Shown: positions 8,279 through 16,584 of the stretch, piece by piece | Position numbering within the stretch: the stretch's first letter is position 1 | Layout: each line of letters starts with the position of its first letter | DNA from: an uncultured Lachnospiraceae bacterium | GTDB taxonomy: Bacteria > Bacillota > Clostridia > Lachnospirales > Lachnospiraceae | DNA length: 39,119 nt | NCBI GenBank assembly: GCA_947594855.1 | Contig: CANQEL010000003.1 | Span: 1 to 39,119 of the forward strand | Direction: 5' to 3' | The notes under the pieces: generated by a model | Seen by the model: only the letters and a program-made list of their open reading frames with translations | What the model was told of the DNA's origin: nothing | Database searches by the model: none | Position numbers and translations under genes: made by a program

Positions 8279-10675
8279 TTATTTTATCTTAACCTTTTTA
8301 CTCTGTCCTTTTCCTTTGAAAAGCTTCTTATATGCTTTAAGCTTCTTCTTAGGAACTTTTATCGTAGCTTTGGAGTTTATTCCCTTAAGCGCTGCCTTGC
8401 CCACTTTCTTAAGTACAGTAGACTTAACCGTAATCTTCTTAAGAGCCGGGCATTTATAAAATGCTTTCGCTCCGATACTCTTAACATTCTTACCGATTGT
8501 TACCGCCTTAAGCTTCTTGCTGTTTGCAAATGCTTTTGCAGGAATCTCCGTTACCGCATACTGTTTTCCTGCTACGTCTACAGTTGCAGGTATTACAACA
8601 GATTTGGCTTTCTTATCCACTGATGATACTTTAACAGTCTGCGCTGCAGCATCAACCGCATATTCTACTACTCCTGACTTAACTGTCTTAGGAGTCTCAG
8701 GCTGCGGCTGCGGATTTGTTCCTGTTCCGTTATCCTTTTTATCTTCTACAGGAGGAGCTGCATTAGCAGCAGGGTCTTCCGTAAACTTCCATGATGCTAC
8801 AGTATAATCACTTCCCCTGAATACAAAATATACATCATGAACACCATTTACAGGCGCAGCTATATCAGCACTTAATTCAGTATATACATCATTAACTGAT
8901 ACAGGTATAGAAGCTACCATATTTTCTGATTTTGTAGGGTCATCAACAAATACTTCAATTGCTCCTTCATCAGTATTTGATTTTACTTCTGCTGATACCT
9001 TAACAGCTCCATAAGAGCCAAAATCAACGCCCTGTATCTTTGTCCAGTCGCCTGTATCTATCTCGTCAAGAACCATTGGCGAACCGTTCTTTGTATCAGT
9101 TACCATATCATCATCTCTTGTAGACTTAACGCCTGCGCTGTATGATGTTGTGGTCGCATTAATATACTTTTCCTTGCCTGCAAAATCTTTATATGGATTA
9201 AAGTTCTCTATCTGCTCAGGGCCTTCATAAGTAGCAACTGTCTTATTTCCACTTTCATCAGTTGCAATTCCCTCGATAGCATCTGTTTCAGGATCAACCG
9301 TAATTTCATCTACATGAAGGTTACGATACTGTCTGTTAATATGATGCAATGTATTATGCAAAACCGTTGAATGATAAAGTATATACTTATGGCCTTTAAA
9401 CTCCTGCATATGGTGATGGTTATTATAACCCTCTCCAAATATTGAGCTTGGATTAGTAAGTACTGTTCCAAGGAAATGACGGTATACTCCGTCTGAATCA
9501 GTAAACGGCTCAAATGCCTTGGTTTTGTCATTATCCGGCGTAAATGAAACGTTCAATGGATCAGATGATACATATACAGCAATGCTGGCGTTGCTTGTCA
9601 GGCTCTGGCCTGCGAAATCAGTACAGTATGAATAATAATATTTACCATTGAACTGATTGATTTCATTGTCTTCAAACATTGCATATGTAGGAAGTTTTAC
9701 AGGATCTCCGTCAGGCGACACCCTTCCGGTAACCGGATCAAATTTAATTTTCAGCGCACGTCCCGATGTCCTTGAAAGTCCTCCAAAATATATGTATCCA
9801 TTACCTTTATCATCCATCAGCACAGCGGGATCAAAACAAACGCTGCAGTCATCACAATTCGGGAGATTTTTATTGAAAATTGCGGTTCCTTCAGGCTCTT
9901 CCCATGGACCTGTAGGTGAATCACTCATTACGTATCCCGAATTACCTCCATTGGTATAAAACAGATAATATTTATATGTTCCATTTCCATCAATATTATA
10001 CTTAAGTCCTGACGGCGCCCAGGATGCATCTCCGGTAACTCCGCTTTTTACAAAATCAGCCTCTTCATATGAAGGCAGGTTGGTCAGATTCCAACTGTCC
10101 ATAAAACCTTCATCGGTCCAGTTTACCATATCGGATGTGGAAAGTATCGTAAGCGAATGGTTCTGATACTTGTTTCCCACAAGCTCATCACCCGGATTGG
10201 CTGTAACCTGAGGATGGTCCCTTGACATATCGCCGTATGAAAATCCTTCTGTTGTTCCATATACATAAAGCTTTCCGTCAACATCTGAATTATCAATAGC
10301 TGTAGGGTCTGCTATAAAGTCAAAGTTAGTAAGCATATTTTCTATAGGATGTACCACACCGTCACTGGTAGTATACTGCACCGGTTGTGTAAGCTTAAGA
10401 TTAGGCGCATCCCATGCCTGCTCTGTCTGTGCTTCAAATGGATTGTCGGCCTCTTCATACTTATCGTATACCTTTAATCCTGCCTGCTCAACAGTTTTAT
10501 GTGATTTACCGCCCTCATATACAGCAATACTGCCTGCCCATCCAAGCGTATAATCCTGTGTATAAGAATAATCTCCAGCTGCTGCAGCCTTTGATACATT
10601 GCCCGGAATCAATGAACATATCATTGCCAATGACAGAATTGACGCGCCAATACTCTTAATGTTCTTTTTCATCAT
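8279..10675 (-). CDS. Secreted GH43 glycosidase with CBM6 and LRR_5-type module
   Basis: 798 residues. Signal peptide (1-33, cleavage near SKAAAAG). Five-bladed GH43 domain, about 85-480: general base D123 in IADPTAID, LSTSDMVNWTDEG, the pKa-modulating Asp in CFDPAVLMDD, and the probable acid E335 in FEDNEINQFNGKYYYSYC, where the usual EGP is replaced by EDN. A CBM6 follows (about 490-633), then a Pro-rich linker (634-663) and a lysine-rich BspA-like leucine-rich-repeat module (664-798). GH43 enzymes remove arabinose or xylose units from plant polymers; the exact substrate cannot be read from sequence. ATG ATG at 10675/10672 follow GAGGGGG, and the second may be the true start. It lies 14 nt after a paralogue. 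Confidence 0.88.
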   Translation of the reverse strand: MMKKNIKSIGASILSLAMICSLIPGNVSKAAAAGDYSYTQDYTLGWAGSIAVYEGGKSHKTVEQAGLKVYDKYEEADNPFEAQTEQAWDAPNLKLTQPVQYTTSDGVVHPIENMLTNFDFIADPTAIDNSDVDGKLYVYGTTEGFSYGDMSRDHPQVTANPGDELVGNKYQNHSLTILSTSDMVNWTDEGFMDSWNLTNLPSYEEADFVKSGVTGDASWAPSGLKYNIDGNGTYKYYLFYTNGGNSGYVMSDSPTGPWEEPEGTAIFNKNLPNCDDCSVCFDPAVLMDDKGNGYIYFGGLSRTSGRALKIKFDPVTGRVSPDGDPVKLPTYAMFEDNEINQFNGKYYYSYCTDFAGQSLTSNASIAVYVSSDPLNVSFTPDNDKTKAFEPFTDSDGVYRHFLGTVLTNPSSIFGEGYNNHHHMQEFKGHKYILYHSTVLHNTLHHINRQYRNLHVDEITVDPETDAIEGIATDESGNKTVATYEGPEQIENFNPYKDFAGKEKYINATTTSYSAGVKSTRDDDMVTDTKNGSPMVLDEIDTGDWTKIQGVDFGSYGAVKVSAEVKSNTDEGAIEVFVDDPTKSENMVASIPVSVNDVYTELSADIAAPVNGVHDVYFVFRGSDYTVASWKFTEDPAANAAPPVEDKKDNGTGTNPQPQPETPKTVKSGVVEYAVDAAAQTVKVSSVDKKAKSVVIPATVDVAGKQYAVTEIPAKAFANSKKLKAVTIGKNVKSIGAKAFYKCPALKKITVKSTVLKKVGKAALKGINSKATIKVPKKKLKAYKKLFKGKGQSKKVKIK

Positions 10676-10689
10676 CTTCCCCCTCTATA

Positions 10690-13029
10690 TTACTTTATCT
10701 TAACCTTTTTACTCTGTCCTTTTCCTTTGAAAATCTTCTTATATGCTTTAAGCTTTTTCTTAGGAACTTTTATCGTAGCTTTGGAGTTTATTCCCTTAAG
10801 CGCTGCCTTGCCTACTTTCTTAAGCACAGTAGACTTAACCGTAATCTTCTTAAGAGCCGGGCATTTATAAAATGCTTTCGCTCCGATACTCTTAACATTC
10901 TTACCGATTGTTACCGCCTTAAGCTTCTTGCTGTTTGCAAATGCTTTTGCAGGAATCTCCGTTACCGCATACTGTTTTCCTGCTACGTCTACAGTTGCAG
11001 GTATTACAACAGATTTGGCTTTCTTATCCACTGATGATACTTTAACAGTCTGCGCTGCAGCATCAACCGCATATTCTACTACTCCTGACTTAACTGTCTT
11101 AGGAACTTCTGTCTTTGGCTGTTCAGGCTGCTTTGCTCCTGGATTATCAGTTGGTGTAGGCACAGAAGTAGGTTTCTCTGCAGGCGCCTCTCCTTCTGTA
11201 AATTTCCATGATGCTACAGTATAATCACTTCCCCTAAATATAAAGTATACATCATGAACACCCTTTACAGGCGCAGCTATATCAGTACTTAATTCAGTAT
11301 ATACGTCATTAACCGATACAGGTATGGAAGCTACCATATTTCCTGATTTTGTAGGATCATCAACAAATACTTCAATTGCGCCTTCATTAGTATTTGATTT
11401 TACTTCTGCTAATACCTTAACAGCTCCGCTTTCTCCAAAATCAACACCCTGTATCTTTGTCCAGTCGCCTGTATCTATCTCGTCAAGAACCATTGGTGAA
11501 CCGTTCTTTGTATCAGTTACCATATCATCATCTCTTGTAGACTTAACGCCTGCGCTGTATGATGTTGTGGTTGCATTGATATATTTCTCATTACCTGAAA
11601 AATCTTTATATGGGTTAAAGTTCTCTATCTGTTCTGCGCCTTCATAAGATGGCTCTATAGTTATTTCATCTGTCTCTGCATTCACATCTATCTCATCTAC
11701 ATGCAGACAGCGATACTGCTTATTTACACGGTATAAAGTATTATTAAGCACGGTTGAATGATAGAATATATAATTTCTTCCCTTAAACGACTGCATATGA
11801 TGATGGTTATTATATGATTCGCCATATATTGTACTTGGATTATTAAGTATGGTTCCAAGATAATGATGTTCTATTCCATTTTCATCAGTGTACTTATCTC
11901 CGTTTTCCCCTGCAGGGTCAAATGCTATATTCATTGGGTCTGTTGATACATAAGCTGCTATCTGTCCTGAACCAATCCATTTATTTCCGCCCGGTACATC
12001 AAAGTTGGTACAATATGAATAATAATATTTACCGTTAAACTGGTTAATCTCACTATCCTCAAACATATAATATGTATCCATCTCCTGAGGCTCTCCGTCC
12101 ATAAGCACTTTTCCTGTTCCAGGCTCGAATGTAATCTTACATACGCGTCCTGTCTTTCCATGCGCCTTATCGTTGTTGGTACCGCCGCCAAAATAGCAAT
12201 AAGCATTACCCTTATTATCAACAAGTACTGCCGGGTCAAAGCACCATACTACTCCGCTACAGTTAGGTGAACCCTGTGTAAACAGTGTATTTTTAAGATC
12301 ATCATGCCATGGACCCGTCGGTGAATCTCCTCTTACATATCCAACAGCTCCGCTATTAGTATGGAAAAGATAATATTCCATATCTCCGTCTCCGTCTCCG
12401 TCAATCTTAAGACCTGAAGGAGCCCACGCCTTAGTAGCCCATTGGTTCTTTACCATAGCATCAGTATTGTATGACGGTTCATTAGTAAGATTCTGCGTAT
12501 CACATGTTCCCTCATCAGTCCAGTTTACCATATCTGATGTGGAAAGTATCGTAAGCGAATGATTGTTATACCCATTCTGAGCCATTACTCCGCCGCTGTA
12601 ATCAATACCTTCGGTAGTTCCATATACATACAGCTTGCCGTCAATATCTGAATTATCTATGGCTGTAGGGTCTGCTATGAAATCAAAGTTGGTAAGCATA
12701 CTTTCGACGTCATGAACTACTCCGTCACTTGTAGTAAACTGAATAGGCTGGGTGAGTCTGAGATTAGGTTCATCCCATGCCTGTTCAACTTCAGGTGCAA
12801 ACGGATTGGCATCTTCTGCATCATATACAGGCACATCCGTATTTGCAATAGGCGTACTTGCACCATCCTGGTATACAGATATTCCGCCTGTCCAGCCAAG
12901 TGTATAATCCTGTATAAAGGAATAATTTCCTGCACTGGCTGCTGCGTCTGTCTGCGTTGCAGGAATCAATGAGCATACCATTGCAAGTGAAAGAATGGAT
13001 GCCCCAATACATCTGATTTTTCTTTTCAT
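10690..13029 (-). CDS. Secreted GH43 glycosidase, tandem paralogue
   Basis: 779 residues from ATG 13029, chosen because GAGGAGG lies seven bases upstream; the ATG at 13044 would put that site inside the gene. The layout equals its neighbour: signal peptide (IGASILSLAMVCSLIPA), GH43 domain with IADPTAIDNSD, CFDPAVLVDNKGNAY and FEDSEINQFNGKYYYSYC, then CBM6, a linker rich in Pro and Thr, and the same lysine-rich LRR module. The catalytic domains have diverged, while the CBM6 and LRR parts are nearly identical even at the DNA level. This suggests two enzymes with different specificity that share binding modules. It probably heads a two-gene operon. Confidence 0.88.
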   Translation of the reverse strand: MKRKIRCIGASILSLAMVCSLIPATQTDAAASAGNYSFIQDYTLGWTGGISVYQDGASTPIANTDVPVYDAEDANPFAPEVEQAWDEPNLRLTQPIQFTTSDGVVHDVESMLTNFDFIADPTAIDNSDIDGKLYVYGTTEGIDYSGGVMAQNGYNNHSLTILSTSDMVNWTDEGTCDTQNLTNEPSYNTDAMVKNQWATKAWAPSGLKIDGDGDGDMEYYLFHTNSGAVGYVRGDSPTGPWHDDLKNTLFTQGSPNCSGVVWCFDPAVLVDNKGNAYCYFGGGTNNDKAHGKTGRVCKITFEPGTGKVLMDGEPQEMDTYYMFEDSEINQFNGKYYYSYCTNFDVPGGNKWIGSGQIAAYVSTDPMNIAFDPAGENGDKYTDENGIEHHYLGTILNNPSTIYGESYNNHHHMQSFKGRNYIFYHSTVLNNTLYRVNKQYRCLHVDEIDVNAETDEITIEPSYEGAEQIENFNPYKDFSGNEKYINATTTSYSAGVKSTRDDDMVTDTKNGSPMVLDEIDTGDWTKIQGVDFGESGAVKVLAEVKSNTNEGAIEVFVDDPTKSGNMVASIPVSVNDVYTELSTDIAAPVKGVHDVYFIFRGSDYTVASWKFTEGEAPAEKPTSVPTPTDNPGAKQPEQPKTEVPKTVKSGVVEYAVDAAAQTVKVSSVDKKAKSVVIPATVDVAGKQYAVTEIPAKAFANSKKLKAVTIGKNVKSIGAKAFYKCPALKKITVKSTVLKKVGKAALKGINSKATIKVPKKKLKAYKKIFKGKGQSKKVKIK

Positions 13030-13077
13030 TTTTATCCTCCTCATAAAAATATTAAATATAGTGTAGCATACATATAC

Positions 13078-13106
13078 ATAATATCACACCGCAAGTCTAT
13101 ATTCAA
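13078..13106 (-). promoter_or_regulatory. Promoter of the GH43 operon
   Basis: TTGAAT (13101-13106), 17-base spacer, TATTAT (13078-13083), about 50 nt before the ATG at 13029. Confidence 0.5.
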
Positions 13107-13165
13107 TTAGAATTTATTTGATTTTATCACCTGTACTATGTGCGAATTCCCAGGAAAAAAATAAC

Positions 13166-13195
13166 AAGGGGATTGTACATAGGCACAATCCCCTT
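13166..13195 (-). terminator. Terminator of the NlpC/P60 gene
   Basis: AAGGGGATTGT pairs with ACAATCCCCTT, followed on the minus strand by TTATTTTTTT. It lies 26 nt after the stop codon. Confidence 0.85.
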
Positions 13196-13220
13196 AGATA
13201 ATATTTATATAAGCAATTTG

Positions 13221-14828
13221 CTAGTTAGCTACTCTTCTTGCTTTACACGGCGTTCTGTAATTCATGTTAGACACCTTGATTCCATCACGTCTGTTGCTTG
13301 CATGTACTACCTTGCCGCCGCCAATATATATAGCCACATGGTTAACGCTTCCGCCTGATGCATAGAAAATCAAATCTCCGGCCTGGACATCCGAAAGGCT
13401 TACGCTGCTTCCTGAACTTGACTGTGAAGATGATGTTCTTGGAAGCGATACTCCATATTTTGAGTATACGGACTGTACAAATCCTGAACAGTCGGTACCA
13501 TTTGTAAGGCTTGTTCCACCATATGAATACGGATTTCCTATAAAGTTCTGTGCATATGATGCTGCAGCGCTTCCCGTTCCTTTAGATGTTGAAGAGGAAC
13601 CTGATGATTTGCTGCCTGACGATGAACTCTTCGATGAATAACTGCTGCCTGATGAACTTTCTGAAGAACCGGTTCTTGATGATGTCGGTCTGCTGTTACC
13701 TGAAGAACTACTCTGTGCGGCTTCCCTTGCAGCAGCTTCTCTCGCTGCCTGCTCTCTGGCTGCCTGTTCCCGCGCAGCTGCTTCTCTTGCAAGACGTTCA
13801 CGCTCTGCTGCCTCTTCCTGTTCACGCTGTCTTCTGAGTTTTTCCCTCTCCGCCTGTATAGAAATCGCATGTCTGAAATCCATCTTAATTGTTACATATT
13901 CTTTTGCAACATATCCTTTTGTATTATCATCTACAAGTATCTTTACCCATTCATCATATTCCTTTATAACTTCAAACTCTTCCTCTGCAGGAACAAGTGT
14001 AAGAATCGTACAATCAGTATTCATCTCTTCGCGGACTTTCAGAGTTGTTACATTAACTATAGCTATCTTTGTTCCGAATTTGCCGGCTATCTTTTCAGCA
14101 TCAGCGCCAATTGCAAGATATTCAGATTTGATATAGCCATTTACACCGCCCGACGTAATTTCAACCCAGTCACCAACTGTATTTACAATCCTTGCTATAC
14201 TTCCTCTGTAAAGCTTTCCAAGTATTTTACTGTCTGTAGTAGGTTTCTTTCTTATATTGACATATTCACCTGCTATGGATATACCTTTATTAGCATATGG
14301 CGAAACCGGTTCCGGTGTAACTTCAGGTACAGGCTGTGCTGCCGGGTCTGTTACCGGCTGTGCATCAGGTACCGTCTCAGGCTGTACTGCCGGGTCTGCC
14401 ACTTGCTGCGCATCAGGTACCGCCTCAGGCTGCGCTGCCGGGTCTGCCGCCGGCTGTGCATCAAGTACCGTCTCAGGCTGTGCTGCCGGGTCTGCCGCCG
14501 GCTGTTCACCGGAATTTATTTCCGGAACCTGTATATTTTCTTCAAGCGGCGCCGGAACACTTTCATCCCCGGCATTTATGTCAGTCACACTATCCAGCAT
14601 CCCTGCCGCCCCAGATACTGCAACAGGTACTACCGTTTCAGGTGATTCTTCATTATTATTTTCATTACTATTTTCTTCATTACATGATTTATAATACTGC
14701 TCAAGTACTACCGATATTCCTGCCATCTCAGTCTCATTATTTAATGATGAAGCATCCAGATGGCTACCTGTACCTGCAACAGTAAAAACAGCGCACAGAC
14801 ATATTCCTGCAACTATTTTCTTAAACAT
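13221..14828 (-). CDS. Secreted SH3b-NlpC/P60 cell-wall hydrolase
   Basis: 535 residues. Order: signal peptide (1-26); an acidic Asn/Glu segment; a Pro-Ala-Gln region with 16-residue tandem repeats; SH3b domain 1 (EYVNIRKKPTTDSKILG); SH3b domain 2 (TTLKVREEMNTDCTIL); an Arg/Glu/Ala coiled segment; a Ser/Gly-rich linker; then NlpC/P60. The catalytic Cys is in GTDCSGFVQSVYSKYG and the His in GSVNHVAIYIGGGKVVHAS. This architecture cleaves peptide stems of peptidoglycan (gamma-D-Glu to diamino acid) and usually serves cell separation. Start ATG 14828 after GAGAGGGG. It has its own strong promoter and terminator. Confidence 0.92.
   Translation of the reverse strand: MFKKIVAGICLCAVFTVAGTGSHLDASSLNNETEMAGISVVLEQYYKSCNEENSNENNNEESPETVVPVAVSGAAGMLDSVTDINAGDESVPAPLEENIQVPEINSGEQPAADPAAQPETVLDAQPAADPAAQPEAVPDAQQVADPAVQPETVPDAQPVTDPAAQPVPEVTPEPVSPYANKGISIAGEYVNIRKKPTTDSKILGKLYRGSIARIVNTVGDWVEITSGGVNGYIKSEYLAIGADAEKIAGKFGTKIAIVNVTTLKVREEMNTDCTILTLVPAEEEFEVIKEYDEWVKILVDDNTKGYVAKEYVTIKMDFRHAISIQAEREKLRRQREQEEAAERERLAREAAAREQAAREQAAREAAAREAAQSSSSGNSRPTSSRTGSSESSSGSSYSSKSSSSGSKSSGSSSTSKGTGSAAASYAQNFIGNPYSYGGTSLTNGTDCSGFVQSVYSKYGVSLPRTSSSQSSSGSSVSLSDVQAGDLIFYASGGSVNHVAIYIGGGKVVHASNRRDGIKVSNMNYRTPCKARRVAN
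14331..14514 (-). repeat. 48-bp tandem repeat, about 3.7 copies
   Basis: Units begin at 14331, 14379, 14427 and 14475 and differ at a few bases each. Each encodes 16 residues of the type PDAQPVTDPAAQPET in the wall hydrolase. Such in-frame repeats vary in copy number by slippage or recombination. Confidence 0.85.
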
Positions 14829-14886
14829 GTATATCCCCTCTCAGAATTTCACTCATCAATTTGTTAACAACATATACTACTTTGAT

Positions 14887-14915
14887 AGTATAACGCCGTG
14901 TACTTCATTTGTCAA
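14887..14915 (-). promoter_or_regulatory. Promoter of the NlpC/P60 gene
   Basis: Consensus TTGACA (14910-14915), 17-base spacer, TATACT (14887-14892). It is one of the best promoter matches in the window. Confidence 0.7.
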
Positions 14916-14924
14916 CATATTTTA

Positions 14925-14953
14925 TTGCTTTTTAAGTTTTTTTGCGATAAAAT
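14925..14953 (+). promoter_or_regulatory. Possible cvfB promoter
   Basis: TTGCTT (14925-14930), 17-base spacer, TAAAAT (14948-14953), about 30 nt before the cvfB start and divergent from the NlpC/P60 promoter. Confidence 0.4.
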
Positions 14954-14985
14954 GATTATTATTTATTGAATAAAGGATGTTTTTA

Positions 14986-15852
14986 ATGAAGAGTATATTC
15001 AAACCGGGCGTTTTCCAAAAACTTCAGGTTGTAAAGCAGGTGCCTATGGGAGTGTATATGTCACTGCCGGAGACACTGCGCAGTAATGACGAAACAAAAG
15101 AGCTTATTCTGTTGCCAAAAAGAGAAGTACCTGACGGCACAGAGTTAAATGATTTGTTAAATGTATTTGTATACAGGGATTCAGAAGACAGGCTCATTGC
15201 AACTACGCTTAAACCATATATTACCCTGGGTGAATTTGCATATCTTTCAGTTGTAAGCGTCACCGATATAGGCGCATTTCTTAATTGGGGACTTATGAAA
15301 GACCTGTTTCTGCCATTCAGGGAACAAACCTGCCGGGTAAAAAAAGGCGACCGCATACTCGTAAGTCTGTATATCGATAAAAGCGACCGGCTTTGTGCAA
15401 CAATGCATCTCTATGAACTTTTATTACGCAATTCCCCATATGCCGAAGATGATATGGTAGAAGCCGTTATATACGAACTTTCAGATAATTTTGGAGCTTT
15501 TGCGGCAGTGGATAATAAATATTCGGCGCTGGTTCCCAAAAATGAATTATATCAGAAACTTTATGTAGGGCAAAAGATTCATGCGCGCGTAAAATCAATA
15601 ACCGAAGACGGCCGCCTTACGCTCAGTCTGCGGCAGAAAGCACATCTGCAGATAGAAGCAAACGGCAGAATCATAATGGAACATCTTACAAGACACGGAG
15701 GCTTTCTTCCTTTCTGCGACAAATCTTCTCCCGAAAGTATTAAACGTGAATTTCAGATGAGCAAAGCAGAATTTAAACGGGCAATAGGACATCTTTACAA
15801 AGATGGAAGCATTTTAATTAAAGATAATGGCATATATATTAACAGAACTTAA
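14986..15852 (+). CDS. cvfB: CvfB/YitL family S1 RNA-binding protein
   Basis: 288 residues. It has tandem S1-like domains: one around FAYLSVVSVTDIGAFLNWGLMKDLFLPF, given here by position (about residues 78-105), and another around KIHARVKSITEDGRLTLSLR. A C-terminal winged-helix segment follows (EFQMSKAEFKRAIGHLYKDG). CvfB family proteins bind RNA, and in Staphylococcus aureus affect virulence gene expression; the role in clostridia is not defined. The start is ATG 14986, because AAAGGA lies eight bases upstream; the in-frame ATG at 14977 overlaps that site. It converges on comF with only a few bases between. Confidence 0.85.
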   Translation: MKSIFKPGVFQKLQVVKQVPMGVYMSLPETLRSNDETKELILLPKREVPDGTELNDLLNVFVYRDSEDRLIATTLKPYITLGEFAYLSVVSVTDIGAFLNWGLMKDLFLPFREQTCRVKKGDRILVSLYIDKSDRLCATMHLYELLLRNSPYAEDDMVEAVIYELSDNFGAFAAVDNKYSALVPKNELYQKLYVGQKIHARVKSITEDGRLTLSLRQKAHLQIEANGRIIMEHLTRHGGFLPFCDKSSPESIKREFQMSKAEFKRAIGHLYKDGSILIKDNGIYINRT

Positions 15853-15856
15853 TCTT

Positions 15857-16570
15857 TCAGAAACCTTCCCCTATACACAAGGTTGTAAAAAAGCTTTCAA
15901 TGCCGCGGCTCTTCAGAAGTGAAGCGCAGGCGTCTATTGTGCTGCCTGTAGTATATATATCATCTATTATCAAAGCAGTTTTAATATTTCCGTATTTGCT
16001 TATATTATCATAATTAAGCGCAAACGCATCATTAACGTTTTTGATACGCTGCCTGTCATCCAGCTTTTTCTGCGGACTGGTTTTTTTATTTCTTACAACA
16101 ACATCATTCATAAGGCGTATCCCGGTTTTTCTGCTTACGCCATCAGCAATAATTTCAGCCTGGTTAAATCCTCTCTGTCTGTATCTGCTGCGATGAAGAG
16201 GAACCGGAACTATAACGTCAGGATTCCAGCTTTTAAGCATACCGGATATATGGTATGTAAGCTTTGAAACAAGAAATTCCGTGTAATCCCGTCTTCCTTT
16301 ATACTTGAATTCCGAAATAAGTTTTTTCGTATATGAATTATAACTCCACAATGCATAACCTCTCGTATACGAAAACTGCCTGTCAGCACAGTCGCTGCAC
16401 AACATTCCCTCTGCCTCAACCGGTTTACTGCATTTTATACATCTTGCCCCGCTTATTATTGAAAGCTTCGGCATACATTCCTTACACACTCCGCTCCCCG
16501 ATTCCCTGATTATTTTTCCGCAAACAGGACATGCCTGCGGAAAAAATATTGATAGCAGTACTTCCTTAAT
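15857..16570 (-). CDS. comF: ComF family phosphoribosyltransferase-like protein
   Basis: 237 residues if begun at ATT 16570. An N-terminal zinc ribbon is visible (ACPVCG, then VCKEC, CIKC and CSDC pairs). It is followed by a PRTase fold with VPVPLHRSRYRQRGFNQAE and the PRPP-binding loop ALIIDDIYTTGST. ComFC homologues act in DNA uptake or recombination. The frame has no ATG, GTG or TTG between an upstream TGA and GTG 16489. Starting at that GTG would cut off the CPVCG half of the ribbon. An AAGGAGG (16580-16586) sits nine bases before the ATT, so ATT is the best start. The ribosome-binding site overlaps the recD2 stop, suggesting coupling. Confidence 0.85.
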   Translation of the reverse strand: MKEVLLSIFFPQACPVCGKIIRESGSGVCKECMPKLSIISGARCIKCSKPVEAEGMLCSDCADRQFSYTRGYALWSYNSYTKKLISEFKYKGRRDYTEFLVSKLTYHISGMLKSWNPDVIVPVPLHRSRYRQRGFNQAEIIADGVSRKTGIRLMNDVVVRNKKTSPQKKLDDRQRIKNVNDAFALNYDNISKYGNIKTALIIDDIYTTGSTIDACASLLKSRGIESFFTTLCIGEGF

Positions 16571-16584
16571 AAACTCTCTCCTCC

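Noticed and set aside
13869-14645. A 258-codon open frame on the plus strand
   Set aside because: It is antisense to the SH3b and repeat regions of the NlpC/P60 gene, is full of Cys/Tyr/Arg from the 48-bp repeat, and lacks a ribosome-binding site.
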